Assembly (NCBI GenBank): GCA_947494675.1
Contig: CANLVP010000001.1
Location: 248,001-312,000 of the forward strand
From: an uncultured Paracoccaceae bacterium
GTDB lineage: Bacteria; Pseudomonadota; Alphaproteobacteria; Rhodobacterales; Rhodobacteraceae
Direction: 5' to 3'
Length of the DNA stretch: 64,000 nucleotides
The position numbers and the translations under genes were made by a program. Within the stretch, counting starts at the first letter, position 1; each line of letters starts with the position of its first letter. The notes under the pieces were generated by a model. It saw nothing but the letters and a program-made list of their open reading frames with translations. It had not been told where the DNA came from and ran no database searches. Below, one piece after another: positions 1 to 9,247 of the stretch.

Positions 1-40
1 CCGGAATGGCAAGGTATTGGCGGCCGTTGGCAAGCGTCAT
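1..40 (-). CDS. Class V aminotransferase, N-terminal fragment
   Basis: Only the first 13 codons lie inside the window; the gene runs off the left edge. The leftward reading starts ATG-ACG-CTT and gives MTLANGRQYLAIP, which resembles the N-terminus of PLP-dependent alanine-glyoxylate/serine-type aminotransferases of Rhodobacteraceae. An AGGA sequence lies about 7 nt before the ATG, which supports the start. It is divergent from the phosphatase gene to its right, so positions 41-185 should hold both promoters. The identification rests on a very short peptide. Confidence 0.55.
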   Translation of the reverse strand, partial: MTLANGRQYLAIP

Positions 41-185
41 GGTGATGTCCTGAATGTCTTTCTAAGCGCGACCCTATCCTTTGGCGCATCGGCGTCAACA
101 TCCTGCGGGCGTTGCGAAACTTGCCCCCGCCCCCTATTTGCGCATAGACCCAATTCATCCCGTTCAGCCACGCGAAAGCCCCCTG

Positions 186-860
186 ATGCTGCGCAAATTT
201 GTTCAGACCCTGACGACGCGCAAGGAAAGCTTTGGCCGCGACATTCAGGACCCCGCGGAACGCGCACGGTCACAGCGCTATTTGCTGTGGAAGGATCACG
301 GGATCCTGCGCAACTTTTGGACCAACTTTGGCGAGGTCGCGCCTGAGGTTTTTCGGTCCAACCATCCGCCACATGACCGGCTCAAGGCCTACCGGGATCG
401 CGGGATCAGGGCCATTTTGAACCTGCGCGGCGAGGGTCAGCGCGCGCCTTATCTGTTTGAAGTTGAAAGCTGCGCCGCCCTTGGCCTGACCTTGGTCAGC
501 GTCGATTTGCAGGCCCGCAAACCCGCCCCGGTCGATAGCTTGCTCAGGCTGTTTGAGGCGTTTGACACCATCCCCCGGCCCTTCGTGATGCATTGCAAAT
601 CGGGGGCGGATCGTGCGGGTCTCGCCTCTGCGCTTTATGTCTTGGATCAAGGTGGCAGTGTTGAAGAAGCGCAGCGGGAACTGTCGCTGCGCTACCTTCA
701 TCTGCGGTTCACCAAGACCGGGGTGCAGGACCATATGCTGGACCTCTACGCCGCGCGCCTGCAGCAAGGCCCGATCAGCATTCGCGACTGGGTGCGAAAC
801 GAATATGACCCGCAGGCGCTGGCCGCCAGCTTTGCCGGGAAGAAAGTGTTGCCAGTATGA
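186..860 (+). CDS. Dual-specificity-type tyrosine phosphatase
   Basis: This 224-residue soluble protein carries the cysteine-phosphatase signature HCKSGADRAG at residues 136-145, with nucleophile Cys137 and phosphate-binding Arg143 (C-X5-R). It should hydrolyse phosphotyrosine or a related phosphoester; the true substrate is unknown. The reading frame is open 35 codons further upstream, but that part is compositionally odd and the ATG at 186 gives a normal family start (MLRKFVQTL). Its stop overlaps the ATG of the ABC exporter by 4 bp, so the two are translationally coupled and first in a three-gene operon. The context suggests an envelope role, but this is inference. Confidence 0.85.
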   Translation: MLRKFVQTLTTRKESFGRDIQDPAERARSQRYLLWKDHGILRNFWTNFGEVAPEVFRSNHPPHDRLKAYRDRGIRAILNLRGEGQRAPYLFEVESCAALGLTLVSVDLQARKPAPVDSLLRLFEAFDTIPRPFVMHCKSGADRAGLASALYVLDQGGSVEEAQRELSLRYLHLRFTKTGVQDHMLDLYAARLQQGPISIRDWVRNEYDPQALAASFAGKKVLPV

Positions 861-2608
861 GTGAACGTAGCGGCCCCCTCTTGCGCTGGTTGTGGCAGGA
901 TTACCTGCGCCCGCACCGCAAAGTTCTGAGTGTCGCCGTCATCTTGATGATGATTGAGGGCGCGATGCTGGGCGTGCTTAGCCGGATGATCCAGCCGATG
1001 TTTGATACGGTTTTTCTGGCTGGCGATCAGAACGCGCTGTGGTGGGTTGGCCTTGGCATCCTTGCGATTTTCTGTGTCCGCGCGGTCAGTTCTGCCGGAC
1101 AGCGCATTCTGCTGACGCGGGTCAATCAACGGGCTGCGGCCGAGATGCGGAGCACACTTCTCCGGCATCTGATGCGGCTTGACAGCGGCTATCATCAGGT
1201 GAACCCGCCCGGCGCGCTGATTGAGCGTGTGCAGGGTGATGTGACGCTGATCAACACCACATGGGCCGGACTTTTGACGGCTGTAGGGCGTGACCTGATT
1301 GCGGTGATCGTGCTGTTTTCCGTCGCACTTTCGGTGGATTGGCGTTGGACCGCTGTGGCGCTGATCGGCATCCCGTTTCTGGTGCTGCCATCGCTGCTGG
1401 CGCAGGCCTATGTGCGCAAACGCTCAACCGCCGCGCGCGAATTGGCCGGGCGCATGTCGACCCGGCTGGATGAGGTGTTCCACGGCATCAACCCGATCAA
1501 GCTCAACGCGCTTGAGGCCTATCAGGCGGACCGCTACGACGCGCTGGCCGAAGGACGGGTGCAGTCCGAGGTTAAGGCCGCCACGGGGCAAGCCATGGTG
1601 CCCGCCCTGGTCGATATCATGACGGGCGTCGGGTTCCTGGGCGTGATGATCTATGGCGGAGGTGAGATCATCGACGGTACCAAAACCGTCGGCCAATTCA
1701 TGTCGTTCTTCACCGCGATGAGCCTTGCGTTTGAGCCCCTGCGCCGGTTGGGATTGATGAGCGGTCAGTGGCAGATTGCCGCCGCCAGCATTCTGCGCGT
1801 GCGCAGCGTTTTGGCGGAACAACCGACGCTGACATCCCCCGCCGATGCACGCCCGGCACCGCAGGACGCGCCGGACATTGTTTTCGAGGACGTTCACCTG
1901 ACCTATGGCGAACTGCCGGTGCTTCGGGGCGCAAGCTTTACCGCTGCAGCGGGCCAGACGACCGCGCTCGTGGGCGCATCGGGGGCGGGGAAATCGACCG
2001 TTTTCAACGTGTTGACGCGGCTTGTTGATCCGGCATCTGGCCGGGTTGAGATTGGTGGAACGGCGGTCGCTGATATGGACCTTGCCGGCTTGCGCGGGTT
2101 GTTTTCGGTGGTGGCGCAGGACGCCGCGCTCTTTGATGACAGCCTGTGCGAAAACATCCTTTTGGGCCGCGATGACGTCAGCGACACGACCCTTTCGGAT
2201 GTATTGGACGCCGCCCACGTCAGTGACTTTCTGCCACAGCTCGAGGCCGGGTTGGACAGCCCTGCCGGGCCGCGTGGGTCGAACCTGTCAGGCGGGCAGC
2301 GCCAGCGCGTCGCAATTGCGCGGGCGCTCTTGCGTGATACCCCGATCCTGCTGCTAGACGAGGCCACAAGCGCGCTGGACACCAAATCCGAGGCGGTGGT
2401 GCAAAAGGCGTTGGAACGGCTCTCAACGGGGCGCACAACGCTTGTGATCGCCCACCGCTTGTCCACGGTGCGTAATGCCGACAAGATCATCGTGATGGAT
2501 CAGGGCCGTGTGGTGGATATGGGCACCCATGATGCCCTTATCGCCCGCGACGGGATCTACGCCGACCTGCATCGGCTACAATTTGCAAAGGAAGCGACGG
2601 ATGTCTGA
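857..2608 (+). CDS. MsbA-like ABC exporter (fused membrane and ATPase domains)
   Basis: A 583-residue half-transporter with an N-terminal six-helix exporter domain (about residues 15-310) and a C-terminal ATPase domain. Walker A GASGAGKST is near residue 373, the signature LSGGQRQR near 476 and Walker B ILLLDEATSALD near 497. This is the architecture of MsbA/multidrug exporters, which flip lipids or drugs out of the inner membrane as homodimers. The gene overlaps the phosphatase upstream by 4 bp and the YgfZ gene downstream by 8 bp. The substrate cannot be told from sequence; a lipid A or lipid flippase role is possible. It is a normal length and intact. Confidence 0.92.
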   Translation: MSERSGPLLRWLWQDYLRPHRKVLSVAVILMMIEGAMLGVLSRMIQPMFDTVFLAGDQNALWWVGLGILAIFCVRAVSSAGQRILLTRVNQRAAAEMRSTLLRHLMRLDSGYHQVNPPGALIERVQGDVTLINTTWAGLLTAVGRDLIAVIVLFSVALSVDWRWTAVALIGIPFLVLPSLLAQAYVRKRSTAARELAGRMSTRLDEVFHGINPIKLNALEAYQADRYDALAEGRVQSEVKAATGQAMVPALVDIMTGVGFLGVMIYGGGEIIDGTKTVGQFMSFFTAMSLAFEPLRRLGLMSGQWQIAAASILRVRSVLAEQPTLTSPADARPAPQDAPDIVFEDVHLTYGELPVLRGASFTAAAGQTTALVGASGAGKSTVFNVLTRLVDPASGRVEIGGTAVADMDLAGLRGLFSVVAQDAALFDDSLCENILLGRDDVSDTTLSDVLDAAHVSDFLPQLEAGLDSPAGPRGSNLSGGQRQRVAIARALLRDTPILLLDEATSALDTKSEAVVQKALERLSTGRTTLVIAHRLSTVRNADKIIVMDQGRVVDMGTHDALIARDGIYADLHRLQFAKEATDV

Positions 2609-3335
2609 ACGCACAGTCTTGGCCGTGACCGGCAGCGACCGGGTGGATTTTCTGCAGGGCTTGGTGACCAATGACGTGACCCGCGCAGCGGATGGCATCA
2701 TCTATGCCGCGCTGCTCACGCCACAGGGCAAGTTCATCGCCGATTTCTTTGTGGTCGGACAGGATGATCGCCTGCTGATCGATGTCGATGCTGGCGTGGC
2801 GACAAGCCTGTTTCAGCGGCTGAACATGTATAAGCTGCGCGCCGACGTGCAGATCGCTGAGGCGGATGAGGTGGTCTCAACCGGCACGGGCCCTGCCCCG
2901 GATGGCGCGATGGCCGATCCAAGGCATGAGGCGCTTGGCTGGCGCGCCTATGGTGCCACGCAGCAGAGCGATGACACCGATTGGGCGGCGGTACGTGTGG
3001 CCCACATGATCCCGCAGACGGGTGTGGAACTGACCAGCGACACCTACATCCTCGAAGCCGGGTTCGAGCGGTTGAACGGCGTGGATTTCCGCAAGGGCTG
3101 TTATGTCGGGCAAGAGATCGTCGCGCGGATGAAGCACAAGACTGAGCTGCGCAAAGGACTGGCGCGGGTCGTTCTGGACGGCACAGCCAACCCGGGGGAC
3201 GAGATCACCGCCGATGGCAAACCGGTCGGCGTGCTGCATACGGTGAGTGGCGATCAAGGAATCGCCTACCTGCGCTTTGACCGCGCCACTGGGGATATGA
3301 CCGCCGGGTCGGCCAGTTTGCGCCGCGCGGACTGA
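2601..3335 (+). CDS. ygfZ: YgfZ/GcvT-like folate-binding protein
   Basis: A 244-residue protein with the YgfZ signature KGCYVGQE near residues 164-171, containing the conserved cysteine. In the family, YgfZ (IBA57 in mitochondria) binds folate and supports assembly or repair of certain Fe-S proteins; it does not act as an aminomethyltransferase. I chose the ATG at 2601, which overlaps the end of the ABC exporter gene by 8 bp; the longer open frame from 2508 lies inside that gene and encodes unrelated sequence. It is the last gene of the operon; a hairpin near 3481-3507 may end it. Confidence 0.88.
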   Translation: MSERTVLAVTGSDRVDFLQGLVTNDVTRAADGIIYAALLTPQGKFIADFFVVGQDDRLLIDVDAGVATSLFQRLNMYKLRADVQIAEADEVVSTGTGPAPDGAMADPRHEALGWRAYGATQQSDDTDWAAVRVAHMIPQTGVELTSDTYILEAGFERLNGVDFRKGCYVGQEIVARMKHKTELRKGLARVVLDGTANPGDEITADGKPVGVLHTVSGDQGIAYLRFDRATGDMTAGSASLRRAD

Positions 3336-3480
3336 CCCACGTCAAATCGTTACGATTTGTTAAGACTTTTTGGTCAGGCTATCGGTGACGCGCATCACCC
3401 CACACACATAGGGCTAGTCGCGTCACACCGCACGACGCCGACGGAATACCCCTATGCAGACCACTCGCGATCAACAACAG

Positions 3481-3507
3481 GGCCCGAGTCTCACACAGCT
3501 CGGGTCC
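3481..3507. terminator. Hairpin between convergent ygfZ and efp
   Basis: The arms CCCGAG and CTCGGG enclose a loop of about 10 nt, with GG/CC extending the stem past one bulged base. There is no strong T-run on either side (CCTTCG follows on +), so termination is plausible rather than certain. The rest of 3336-3480 shows no gene I can support. Confidence 0.45.
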
Positions 3508-3529
3508 TTCGTCTGTCGACCTGCCCGCT

Positions 3530-4093
3530 TTAGGCGCGTTCGACGTATTCAAAAAGCTCGGTATTCACCACGATGTCTTCGTCCGTGCCGACGAAGGGCG
3601 GAATCATCACCCGGACACCGTTATCAAGGATCGCAGGCTTAAAGCTGTTGGCTGCTGTCTGCCCCTTCACCACCGGCTCAGTCTCAACGACCTTGCAGGT
3701 GACGCGCTGCGGCAAAGTCACGTTAAGCGCCTCTTCACCATAGTATTCGATATGCACAATCATCCCATCTTGCAGGAACGGCCGTCGGTCCCCAAGGATA
3801 TCGGCGGGCAAGGCGATCTGATCGAAGGTGACACTGTCCATAAAGGTCAGCATGTCGTCAGCCTCAAACAGAAACTGCTGGTCCTTTTGGTCAAGGCGCA
3901 CGCGCTCGACCTTATCGGCCGAACGAAAGCGCTCGTTCAGCTTGCGACCGTCACGCAGGTTTTTCAGCTCGACCTGCGCAAATGCGCCGCCTTTGCCCGG
4001 TTTCACGTGGTCAATTTTGACTGCGGCCCAAAGGCCACCCTCGTGTTCCAGAACGTTACCGGGGCGAATCTCATTTCCGTTGATTTTGGGCAT
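3530..4093 (-). CDS. efp: Translation elongation factor P
   Basis: A 187-residue protein of standard EF-P length. The N-terminal KOW-like domain has the loop PGKGGA with Lys34 at its tip, the residue that EpmA/EpmB beta-lysylate in E. coli; the C-terminal OB domains follow. EF-P binds the ribosome E site and relieves stalling at polyproline stretches. The start [12 protein letters not shown] is the usual family start. It is transcribed alone leftward, divergent from the DUF6280-type gene. Whether epmA/epmB exist in this genome is not visible here. Confidence 0.96.
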   Translation of the reverse strand: MPKINGNEIRPGNVLEHEGGLWAAVKIDHVKPGKGGAFAQVELKNLRDGRKLNERFRSADKVERVRLDQKDQQFLFEADDMLTFMDSVTFDQIALPADILGDRRPFLQDGMIVHIEYYGEEALNVTLPQRVTCKVVETEPVVKGQTAANSFKPAILDNGVRVMIPPFVGTDEDIVVNTELFEYVERA

Positions 4094-4202
4094 GTGTCAC
4101 TTCGTGGCAGAATTGTGGCAAAAGGTTGATAGATTGTTGTCGCAGCCTATATCTGGCGGGGAGGAACCTGGCAAGACGACTAAATAGGCGATGTTTAGCC
4201 GA

Positions 4203-4229
4203 CCTGTTATGCGTCTGACGCATAACAGG
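4203..4229. promoter_or_regulatory. Perfect 11-bp inverted repeat in divergent promoter region
   Basis: The arms CCTGTTATGCG (4203-4213) and CGCATAACAGG (4219-4229) are perfect and separated by 5 nt. No T-run follows on either strand, so it does not look like a terminator. It sits about 110 bp upstream of efp and 90 bp upstream of the DUF6280-type gene. An operator for a dimeric regulator is the simplest reading; I do not recognise the motif. Confidence 0.55.
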
Positions 4230-4319
4230 CATGCAAAAACAAGGCCCCCGAATCGGTCAAGTTAGGGCATATTGCCCTTCACGCCGGGACTACAAGAGCA
4301 AAAAAGCAAAGGACACTTG

Positions 4320-4643
4320 ATGAAAGATTTCGTCGACGGTACAGCGTTTAACAACGAACAAGGCAACCGGGCCCGCAAGCTTTTTGCAGCCGTGGTGCTT
4401 GCTGCGTTGGACGATGCAATTGCTGATGACAAGAAGTACGGCAACGGCCCCGAGCAGATCGCCCGCTGGGCACGGTCGCGCGACGGTCGTGAAGTTCTGT
4501 CCTGCGCCGGCATCGACCCGAACGAACGGGTTGTGCAAGGCCTGATGGAATTTGTTGGCAAGGGTGTGCGGACGTCTGTCGCCCTTTCGCGCGAAGAAAG
4601 CGAACGCCGCAACGCCGCCGAGCAAGAGGCGCGCGCTGCATAA
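4320..4643 (+). CDS. DUF6280-type conserved protein
   Basis: A 107-residue soluble protein starting MKDFVDGTAFNNEQGNRARK. I recognise it as the small protein annotated DUF6280 that is widespread in Rhodobacterales and some of their phages; its function is unknown. The C-terminus is rich in Glu, Arg and Ala and probably helical. AAGGA six bases before the ATG at 4320 supports this start over the longer frame from 4272. It is monocistronic, with a strong terminator right after it at 4675-4708. It is conserved sequence in normal base composition, so not an obvious recent acquisition. Confidence 0.8.
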   Translation: MKDFVDGTAFNNEQGNRARKLFAAVVLAALDDAIADDKKYGNGPEQIARWARSRDGREVLSCAGIDPNERVVQGLMEFVGKGVRTSVALSREESERRNAAEQEARAA

Positions 4644-4674
4644 GATTTTGGTTGGGTCTGCGGACCTAAACTGT

Positions 4675-4708
4675 AAAACGCGGCCCTCTGCTCGGGCCGC
4701 GTTTTTTT
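4675..4708 (+). terminator. Rho-independent terminator
   Basis: AAAACGCGGCCC pairs with GGGCCGCGTTTT around a 7-nt loop and is followed by a run of T. It ends the DUF6280-type gene and can also serve the leftward membrane-protein gene. Confidence 0.9.
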
Positions 4709-4719
4709 ATGGCGCAACG

Positions 4720-5295
4720 TCAGGTGACGAAGCCCGATACATAGGCCGCGGCGGCAAAGGTCTGTAGTGCGGCCAGCACCACGATAAGGGCCCGTTCCCA
4801 CCGCCCGCGAAACCGCAATGCCAGCCAAGCACAAACCGCCAGAGAACACGCAACCTCAATCGGGCCAACGATATGGCCGTAATAGCGGCTGTCCCAATAG
4901 CTGACGGGGCTGACAAACTTCCAATTGGTGATCGGCCAGAAATGCGCCCGCGCGTCATCGTTGTGCAGCGGAAAGTCCAGCAACAGATGCAAGAGCGCCG
5001 CCCCGCAAAGTGCCAAGAACACCTTGGATTTCGCCGTAACGGCAAGGATCAGCGCCAGCCCCCACACGACAAAGGAATTGTCGATCCGAAAGATCGCCTG
5101 CCACCCTTCGGAATAGTAAAGCTGCCCAAAGACGACGCCGGGCGGGGTATCGAGGATCAGCAGATGCGTGCCTGCAAGCAGGTAAAGCGAGGCGTCGGGA
5201 ATGAAGGATCCTGCCAAGGCGGCAAGGGTCAGCCGCGCCTGATCGGGCTTGCCAAAGGCGGCCATCCCGAAAATCAGATGGGTTTGTGACATCAT
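4720..5295 (-). CDS. YdjM/DUF457-like multi-pass membrane protein
   Basis: A 191-residue protein with about five hydrophobic segments. It has the pattern HLLLDFPLHNDDARAHFWP in the middle, a His/Asp cluster at a membrane edge like that of the DUF457/YdjM family of predicted membrane-bound metal-dependent hydrolases. Similar proteins next to cobQ are sometimes mislabelled as cobalamin biosynthesis proteins because of this position; nothing in the sequence shows a cobalamin role. Two ATGs in tandem (5295 and 5292) make the exact start uncertain by one codon. It is divergent from cobQ with 51 bp between them. Confidence 0.65.
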   Translation of the reverse strand: MMSQTHLIFGMAAFGKPDQARLTLAALAGSFIPDASLYLLAGTHLLILDTPPGVVFGQLYYSEGWQAIFRIDNSFVVWGLALILAVTAKSKVFLALCGAALLHLLLDFPLHNDDARAHFWPITNWKFVSPVSYWDSRYYGHIVGPIEVACSLAVCAWLALRFRGRWERALIVVLAALQTFAAAAYVSGFVT

Positions 5296-5346
5296 TGACT
5301 TTTCCCCGCCCTTGCCTGCCCGTATGACCTAGCGCAGGGGGATGCG

Positions 5347-6804
5347 ATGACCAAGGCAATCATGATCCAAGGTGCCGGGTCCAATGTCGGCAAATCGATG
5401 TTGGTGGCCGGTCTGGCGCGGGCCGCTGTCCGGCGCGGGCTGCGTGTTTCCCCGTTCAAGCCGCAGAACATGTCCAACAACGCCGCTGTCACCATCGACG
5501 GCGGAGAGATTGGCCGCGCGCAGGCGTTACAGGCGCTGGCATGCGGGCGCGATCCGGTTGTCGATATGAACCCTGTATTGCTGAAACCTGAAAGCGAGAT
5601 TGGCGCTCAGGTTGTTGTGCAGGGCCAGCGGCTGACCACTGTGAAGGCGCGCGAGTATAGCGCGCTCAAGCCGACGCTGTTGCCGCGTGTCCTTGAGAGC
5701 TTTCATAGGCTTTGCGCGGATGTTGATCTGGTGATCGTTGAGGGCGCGGGCAGCCCTGCAGAGGTCAACCTCCGGCACGGCGACATTGCCAACATGGGCT
5801 TTGCAGAGGCTGCAGGTGTTCCTGTCGTGCTTGTGGGCGACATCGATCGTGGTGGCGTGATCGCCCAACTTGTCGGCACCCATGCGGTGCTGCCACAGGG
5901 CGACAACGAGTTGATCAAAGCCTTTGCGATCAATAAGTTCCGAGGCGATCCGACGCTCTTTGCGGATGGGATGAAGATCATTGCAGATCAGACGAATTGG
6001 CAGGGTCTGGGCATCGTGCCGTGGTTTACCGATGCGTGGAAACTGCCCGCAGAGGACGTGATGGACATCGCTAGCCGCAAGGGCGGCCCGATCAAGATTG
6101 CGGTGCCACAACTGAACCGGATCGCCAATTTTGACGACCTCGATCCGCTCGCGGCAACGCCGGAAGTCAGCGTTGAGATGGTGCCCGCGGGTCGCGCCCT
6201 ACCCGGTGACGCAGACCTTGTGCTGATCCCCGGATCGAAATCGACCATCGCCGATTTGGCCCATTTCCGCGATCAGGGTTGGGATCTGGACCTGACCGCG
6301 CATATCCGGCGTGGCGGCCATGTCCTTGGGATTTGTGGCGGCTATCAGATGTTGGGGCAACGGATCGCGGACCCCGATGGGATCGAAGGGCCAGCAAGCG
6401 AGATTGCGGGCCTCGGTCATTTGAACGTCTCAACAGTCATGAAGCCACAAAAGCGCCTGACGCTGACCGATGCCACTTACCGCGCGACGGGCGACCCTGT
6501 GACGGGCTACGAAATTCATATTGGCGAAACGGATGGCCCGGATACCGCGCAAGCCTGGCTCGATCTGGACGGCCGCCCTGCCGGTGCGGCAAGCCCCGAT
6601 GGCAAGGTCATGGGGTGCTATTTGCACGGGCTCTTTGCCGCAGATGCGTTCCGCGCGGCCTACCTTGCGCGGCTTGGCAGGGAAGTGACGGCGACGGATT
6701 ACGGCGCAGAGGTCGAAGCAACGCTGGACGCGCTCGCCTCGCATCTGGAGGAACATTTGGATGTGGAAGCGCTGCTTGATCTCGCAGCGCCGGTAGCGCG
6801 CTAG
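5347..6804 (+). CDS. cobQ: Cobyric acid synthase
   Basis: A 485-residue, full-length CobQ. The N-terminal dethiobiotin-synthetase-like ATPase domain starts [11 protein letters not shown] (P-loop). The C-terminal class I glutamine amidotransferase domain has [10 protein letters not shown] with the catalytic Cys near residue 330 and YLHGLF with the catalytic His near 426. It amidates four carboxyl groups of adenosylcobyrinate diamide using glutamine and ATP, a late step in B12 synthesis. Its stop overlaps the convergent PopZ-like gene by a few bases. No cobalamin riboswitch was seen in the 51-bp upstream gap. MeaB near 61 kb is a B12-linked function in the same window. Confidence 0.96.
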   Translation: MTKAIMIQGAGSNVGKSMLVAGLARAAVRRGLRVSPFKPQNMSNNAAVTIDGGEIGRAQALQALACGRDPVVDMNPVLLKPESEIGAQVVVQGQRLTTVKAREYSALKPTLLPRVLESFHRLCADVDLVIVEGAGSPAEVNLRHGDIANMGFAEAAGVPVVLVGDIDRGGVIAQLVGTHAVLPQGDNELIKAFAINKFRGDPTLFADGMKIIADQTNWQGLGIVPWFTDAWKLPAEDVMDIASRKGGPIKIAVPQLNRIANFDDLDPLAATPEVSVEMVPAGRALPGDADLVLIPGSKSTIADLAHFRDQGWDLDLTAHIRRGGHVLGICGGYQMLGQRIADPDGIEGPASEIAGLGHLNVSTVMKPQKRLTLTDATYRATGDPVTGYEIHIGETDGPDTAQAWLDLDGRPAGAASPDGKVMGCYLHGLFAADAFRAAYLARLGREVTATDYGAEVEATLDALASHLEEHLDVEALLDLAAPVAR

Positions 6805-7742
6805 TCGAAGTCCTGCGCGTTCAGCACGCGCATAATCTCGCGACGGACAAGCTTGCGGACATTGCGGGTGATCCGCTCGCCCAATTTGCCGTTCAGCTCT
6901 TGCCGTACGATCTCAAGAACCATTTGCCGCAGTTCTTCATCGTCCGTTGCACCCACCCGCTCATCTTGTGATGCAGGTGCATCTGCTGCACCGCCTGTCA
7001 GATCCGCTTGCGGGGTCACAACCTCGCGGTTGAGATGCCGGAACGCCACGCGTGCGGGTTCTGCCGCGGCGGGCGCAGCCTCAGGCGCTTCAAAGTCGGG
7101 CACATCATCCTGTGTGATCTCTTCGGTCAGCGCAGCCTCAACGACGATTTCCGTCTCACCAATCGGGGTGTCATCTGTTTCGACCGCAGCCTCTTCGACG
7201 TGATCCTCTGTCGGCGTGGGTCTTGCGCGGCGTGAATGCCAAGCATCCTCAACCGGATCGTGCACGGGGCGGTTCATCGCGGCGGCAAGGCCTGCGCCAA
7301 CTTCCTGCTTGGCGGTTTCGCCCACGGCCTCTTCAACTGCCTCAAATAGGGTGCGATCCCAATTGGGCTTGTATTCAACCTCGCTGCCGTCCGGCTCCCA
7401 CTCATCGGGTTGCTCTGTCACGGCGGCCTCAAGCTCTGCGATTGTCGCCTCAAGGTCGGCACGATCCGTGGGCGACGGGTCAGCGGCTTCGGGCGCTGCT
7501 TCAGGTGTCACCGACGAATCGGACAGTTCAAGAAAGCCATCCGCTTCTGGCAGCTCCAACGGAGTCTCTTGGCGCGGTTCATCCACCCGCAGCGCTGGTG
7601 TCAGGACAAGCCGTTCAGGCGCCTCCGGCGCTGTTTCAAGCTGTTGCGCTGCATCTTTGCGGGGCTTGTCCCCTTCGGACACAAGCCGCCTGATAGATGA
7701 CAAGACATCTTCGATCTCTACGTTCGTAACCGGGTCGGACAT
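6801..7742 (-). CDS. PopZ-like DUF2497 protein
   Basis: A 313-residue acidic protein with a low-complexity, Glu/Ala/Pro-rich middle. Two ends are conserved: an N-terminal helix ([17 protein letters not shown]) and a C-terminal domain of basic helices ([20 protein letters not shown]). This is the layout of PopZ/DUF2497 proteins, which in Caulobacter form polar condensates that anchor centromeres and signalling proteins. It is last in the leftward set Pcm-like / TolC / PopZ-like, an arrangement I know from other Rhodobacteraceae. It is longer than Caulobacter PopZ (about 180 residues), mostly in the acidic linker. Polar function here is inference. Confidence 0.82.
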   Translation of the reverse strand: MSDPVTNVEIEDVLSSIRRLVSEGDKPRKDAAQQLETAPEAPERLVLTPALRVDEPRQETPLELPEADGFLELSDSSVTPEAAPEAADPSPTDRADLEATIAELEAAVTEQPDEWEPDGSEVEYKPNWDRTLFEAVEEAVGETAKQEVGAGLAAAMNRPVHDPVEDAWHSRRARPTPTEDHVEEAAVETDDTPIGETEIVVEAALTEEITQDDVPDFEAPEAAPAAAEPARVAFRHLNREVVTPQADLTGGAADAPASQDERVGATDDEELRQMVLEIVRQELNGKLGERITRNVRKLVRREIMRVLNAQDFD

Positions 7743-7834
7743 TCTGGGTTCCTGCTTTGGCCTCGCGGCAAACCTAACCCGAGATCACGATCCAAACAAC
7801 AGATGCAACGGCATTTGAAAGTTTCAGATTTGAA

Positions 7835-9193
7835 TCACTTGCCCAAGGCCCGCAGCACGCGGTCCAGCGCCTGCCCTTGTTCGGACGTGATCGTGGGCGC
7901 GTCCTTCACAAGGTTGTAGTAGGCTGCGGGGTCATATTGCTGCACGGGCAGGCGCAAATGTTCTGCCGTCAACAGGCCCATGGCGGACAGTACCGAATAA
8001 GACGCAACAACTTCATCCGCCTGCGCAGAGATGGTGTTGGCCTGCGCATCCAGCAATTCCTGTTCCGCGTTCAGCACGTCCAAGGTGGTGCGTGCGCCCA
8101 ATGTCGCCTCTTCCCGGATGCCCCGGAAGGCAACCGTTGCGGCCCGGGTCTGCTGATTGGAGGCCTCACTGGATGCACGCGCAACCTCGAGGAACGAATA
8201 AGCGTTGCCGACGCCCTGTTCGATGTTGTGGTTGGTGATGTGCAAAGCTGCGCGCGCAGCATCGCGACGGGCCATGAACTGCCGCACCTGCGCGGTCAAA
8301 GCACCGCCCTGATAGATCGGACCGGACAAGGTCAGCCCAAATTCACGGCCTGTGTCCAGATCTTGGTTGGCCCCAAACTGCGCGCTGGCCGACAGGTTCG
8401 GCCCAAAGGCGGTTTCAGCGCGGCGAATATTCAGTTCTGCTGCCGTCACACTATGGCGCGCCTCAAGCACGGTGGGGTGGTTGCGCGTGGCAAAGGCCTT
8501 GGCGTCACCGATTGTGCGGGACACGGGCGCAGGGCTGACGGGGCGCAGATTGCCCGGCGCGCGCCCCACCGCCACGCGGTATTCTTCGACCGAACGGGCC
8601 AGCGTGCCCTGCGCTGAGGCCAGCAAGCTTCTGGCCGATGCCAACCGCGCTTCGGCCAGTGACACATCGGTTCGCGTCACCTCACCCACCTCAAAACGGT
8701 CCTCTGCGGCGCGTAATTCCTGCGTGATCAGACGCACATTGTTTTGCCGCAGGGCCACAAATTCTGAGTTGCGGCGCACGTTCATATAGGCCTCAACCGC
8801 GCGCAACAGCACCTGCTGTTCGACGTTGCGCAGCGATTGACGGGTGCCCAGCACCAGTTCCTTTTGCGCCTCGATCGCCAGTTGATTGGCCCCGCCATCA
8901 TAAAGCGTCAAAGAGCCCGAGATCGCGGCGTTCAGCGAAATCAGATCGCTGCCCGCGGCGCGTGGTTCTTGTTGCGACGCACTAATGGACCAGTTGATCA
9001 CCGGCATGGTTGCGGCAACGGCGAGGGCCACGTCTTCGTCAGCGGCGCGCAGCAAGGCGCGGTTCTGCTGCAGCAAGCCCGAGTGTTCGTAGGCGTGGAC
9101 AAGCGCGTCGTTCAGCGTCTCGGCGCTGGCGGGCGCTGCAACCAGCAGCCCAATCGCTGTTGCGAAAGATGTGAGCGTGCTGCGCAATGTCAT
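7835..9193 (-). CDS. tolC: TolC-family outer membrane channel protein
   Basis: A 452-residue protein with a signal peptide (MTLRSTLTSFATAIG.. ending at ASAETL) followed by the two tandem helix-rich repeats of the outer membrane efflux protein family. TolC trimers form the exit duct for type I secretion and tripartite efflux pumps. The gene lies 54 bp downstream of the Pcm-like gene and upstream of the PopZ-like gene. No inner-membrane pump or adaptor is adjacent, so it probably serves several systems. Confidence 0.9.
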   Translation of the reverse strand: MTLRSTLTSFATAIGLLVAAPASAETLNDALVHAYEHSGLLQQNRALLRAADEDVALAVAATMPVINWSISASQQEPRAAGSDLISLNAAISGSLTLYDGGANQLAIEAQKELVLGTRQSLRNVEQQVLLRAVEAYMNVRRNSEFVALRQNNVRLITQELRAAEDRFEVGEVTRTDVSLAEARLASARSLLASAQGTLARSVEEYRVAVGRAPGNLRPVSPAPVSRTIGDAKAFATRNHPTVLEARHSVTAAELNIRRAETAFGPNLSASAQFGANQDLDTGREFGLTLSGPIYQGGALTAQVRQFMARRDAARAALHITNHNIEQGVGNAYSFLEVARASSEASNQQTRAATVAFRGIREEATLGARTTLDVLNAEQELLDAQANTISAQADEVVASYSVLSAMGLLTAEHLRLPVQQYDPAAYYNLVKDAPTITSEQGQALDRVLRALGK

Positions 9194-9247
9194 AGCTGTC
9201 CCCGAAGCCGTTTCGTCAAGCGTTTACGTAATGTGGTCTGGCCCAGA

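Noticed and set aside
3454-3642. Plus-strand frame of 62 codons between ygfZ and efp
   Set aside because: It runs through the hairpin and into antisense efp; the start has no clear ribosome-binding site. A leader peptide is conceivable, but nothing supports it.
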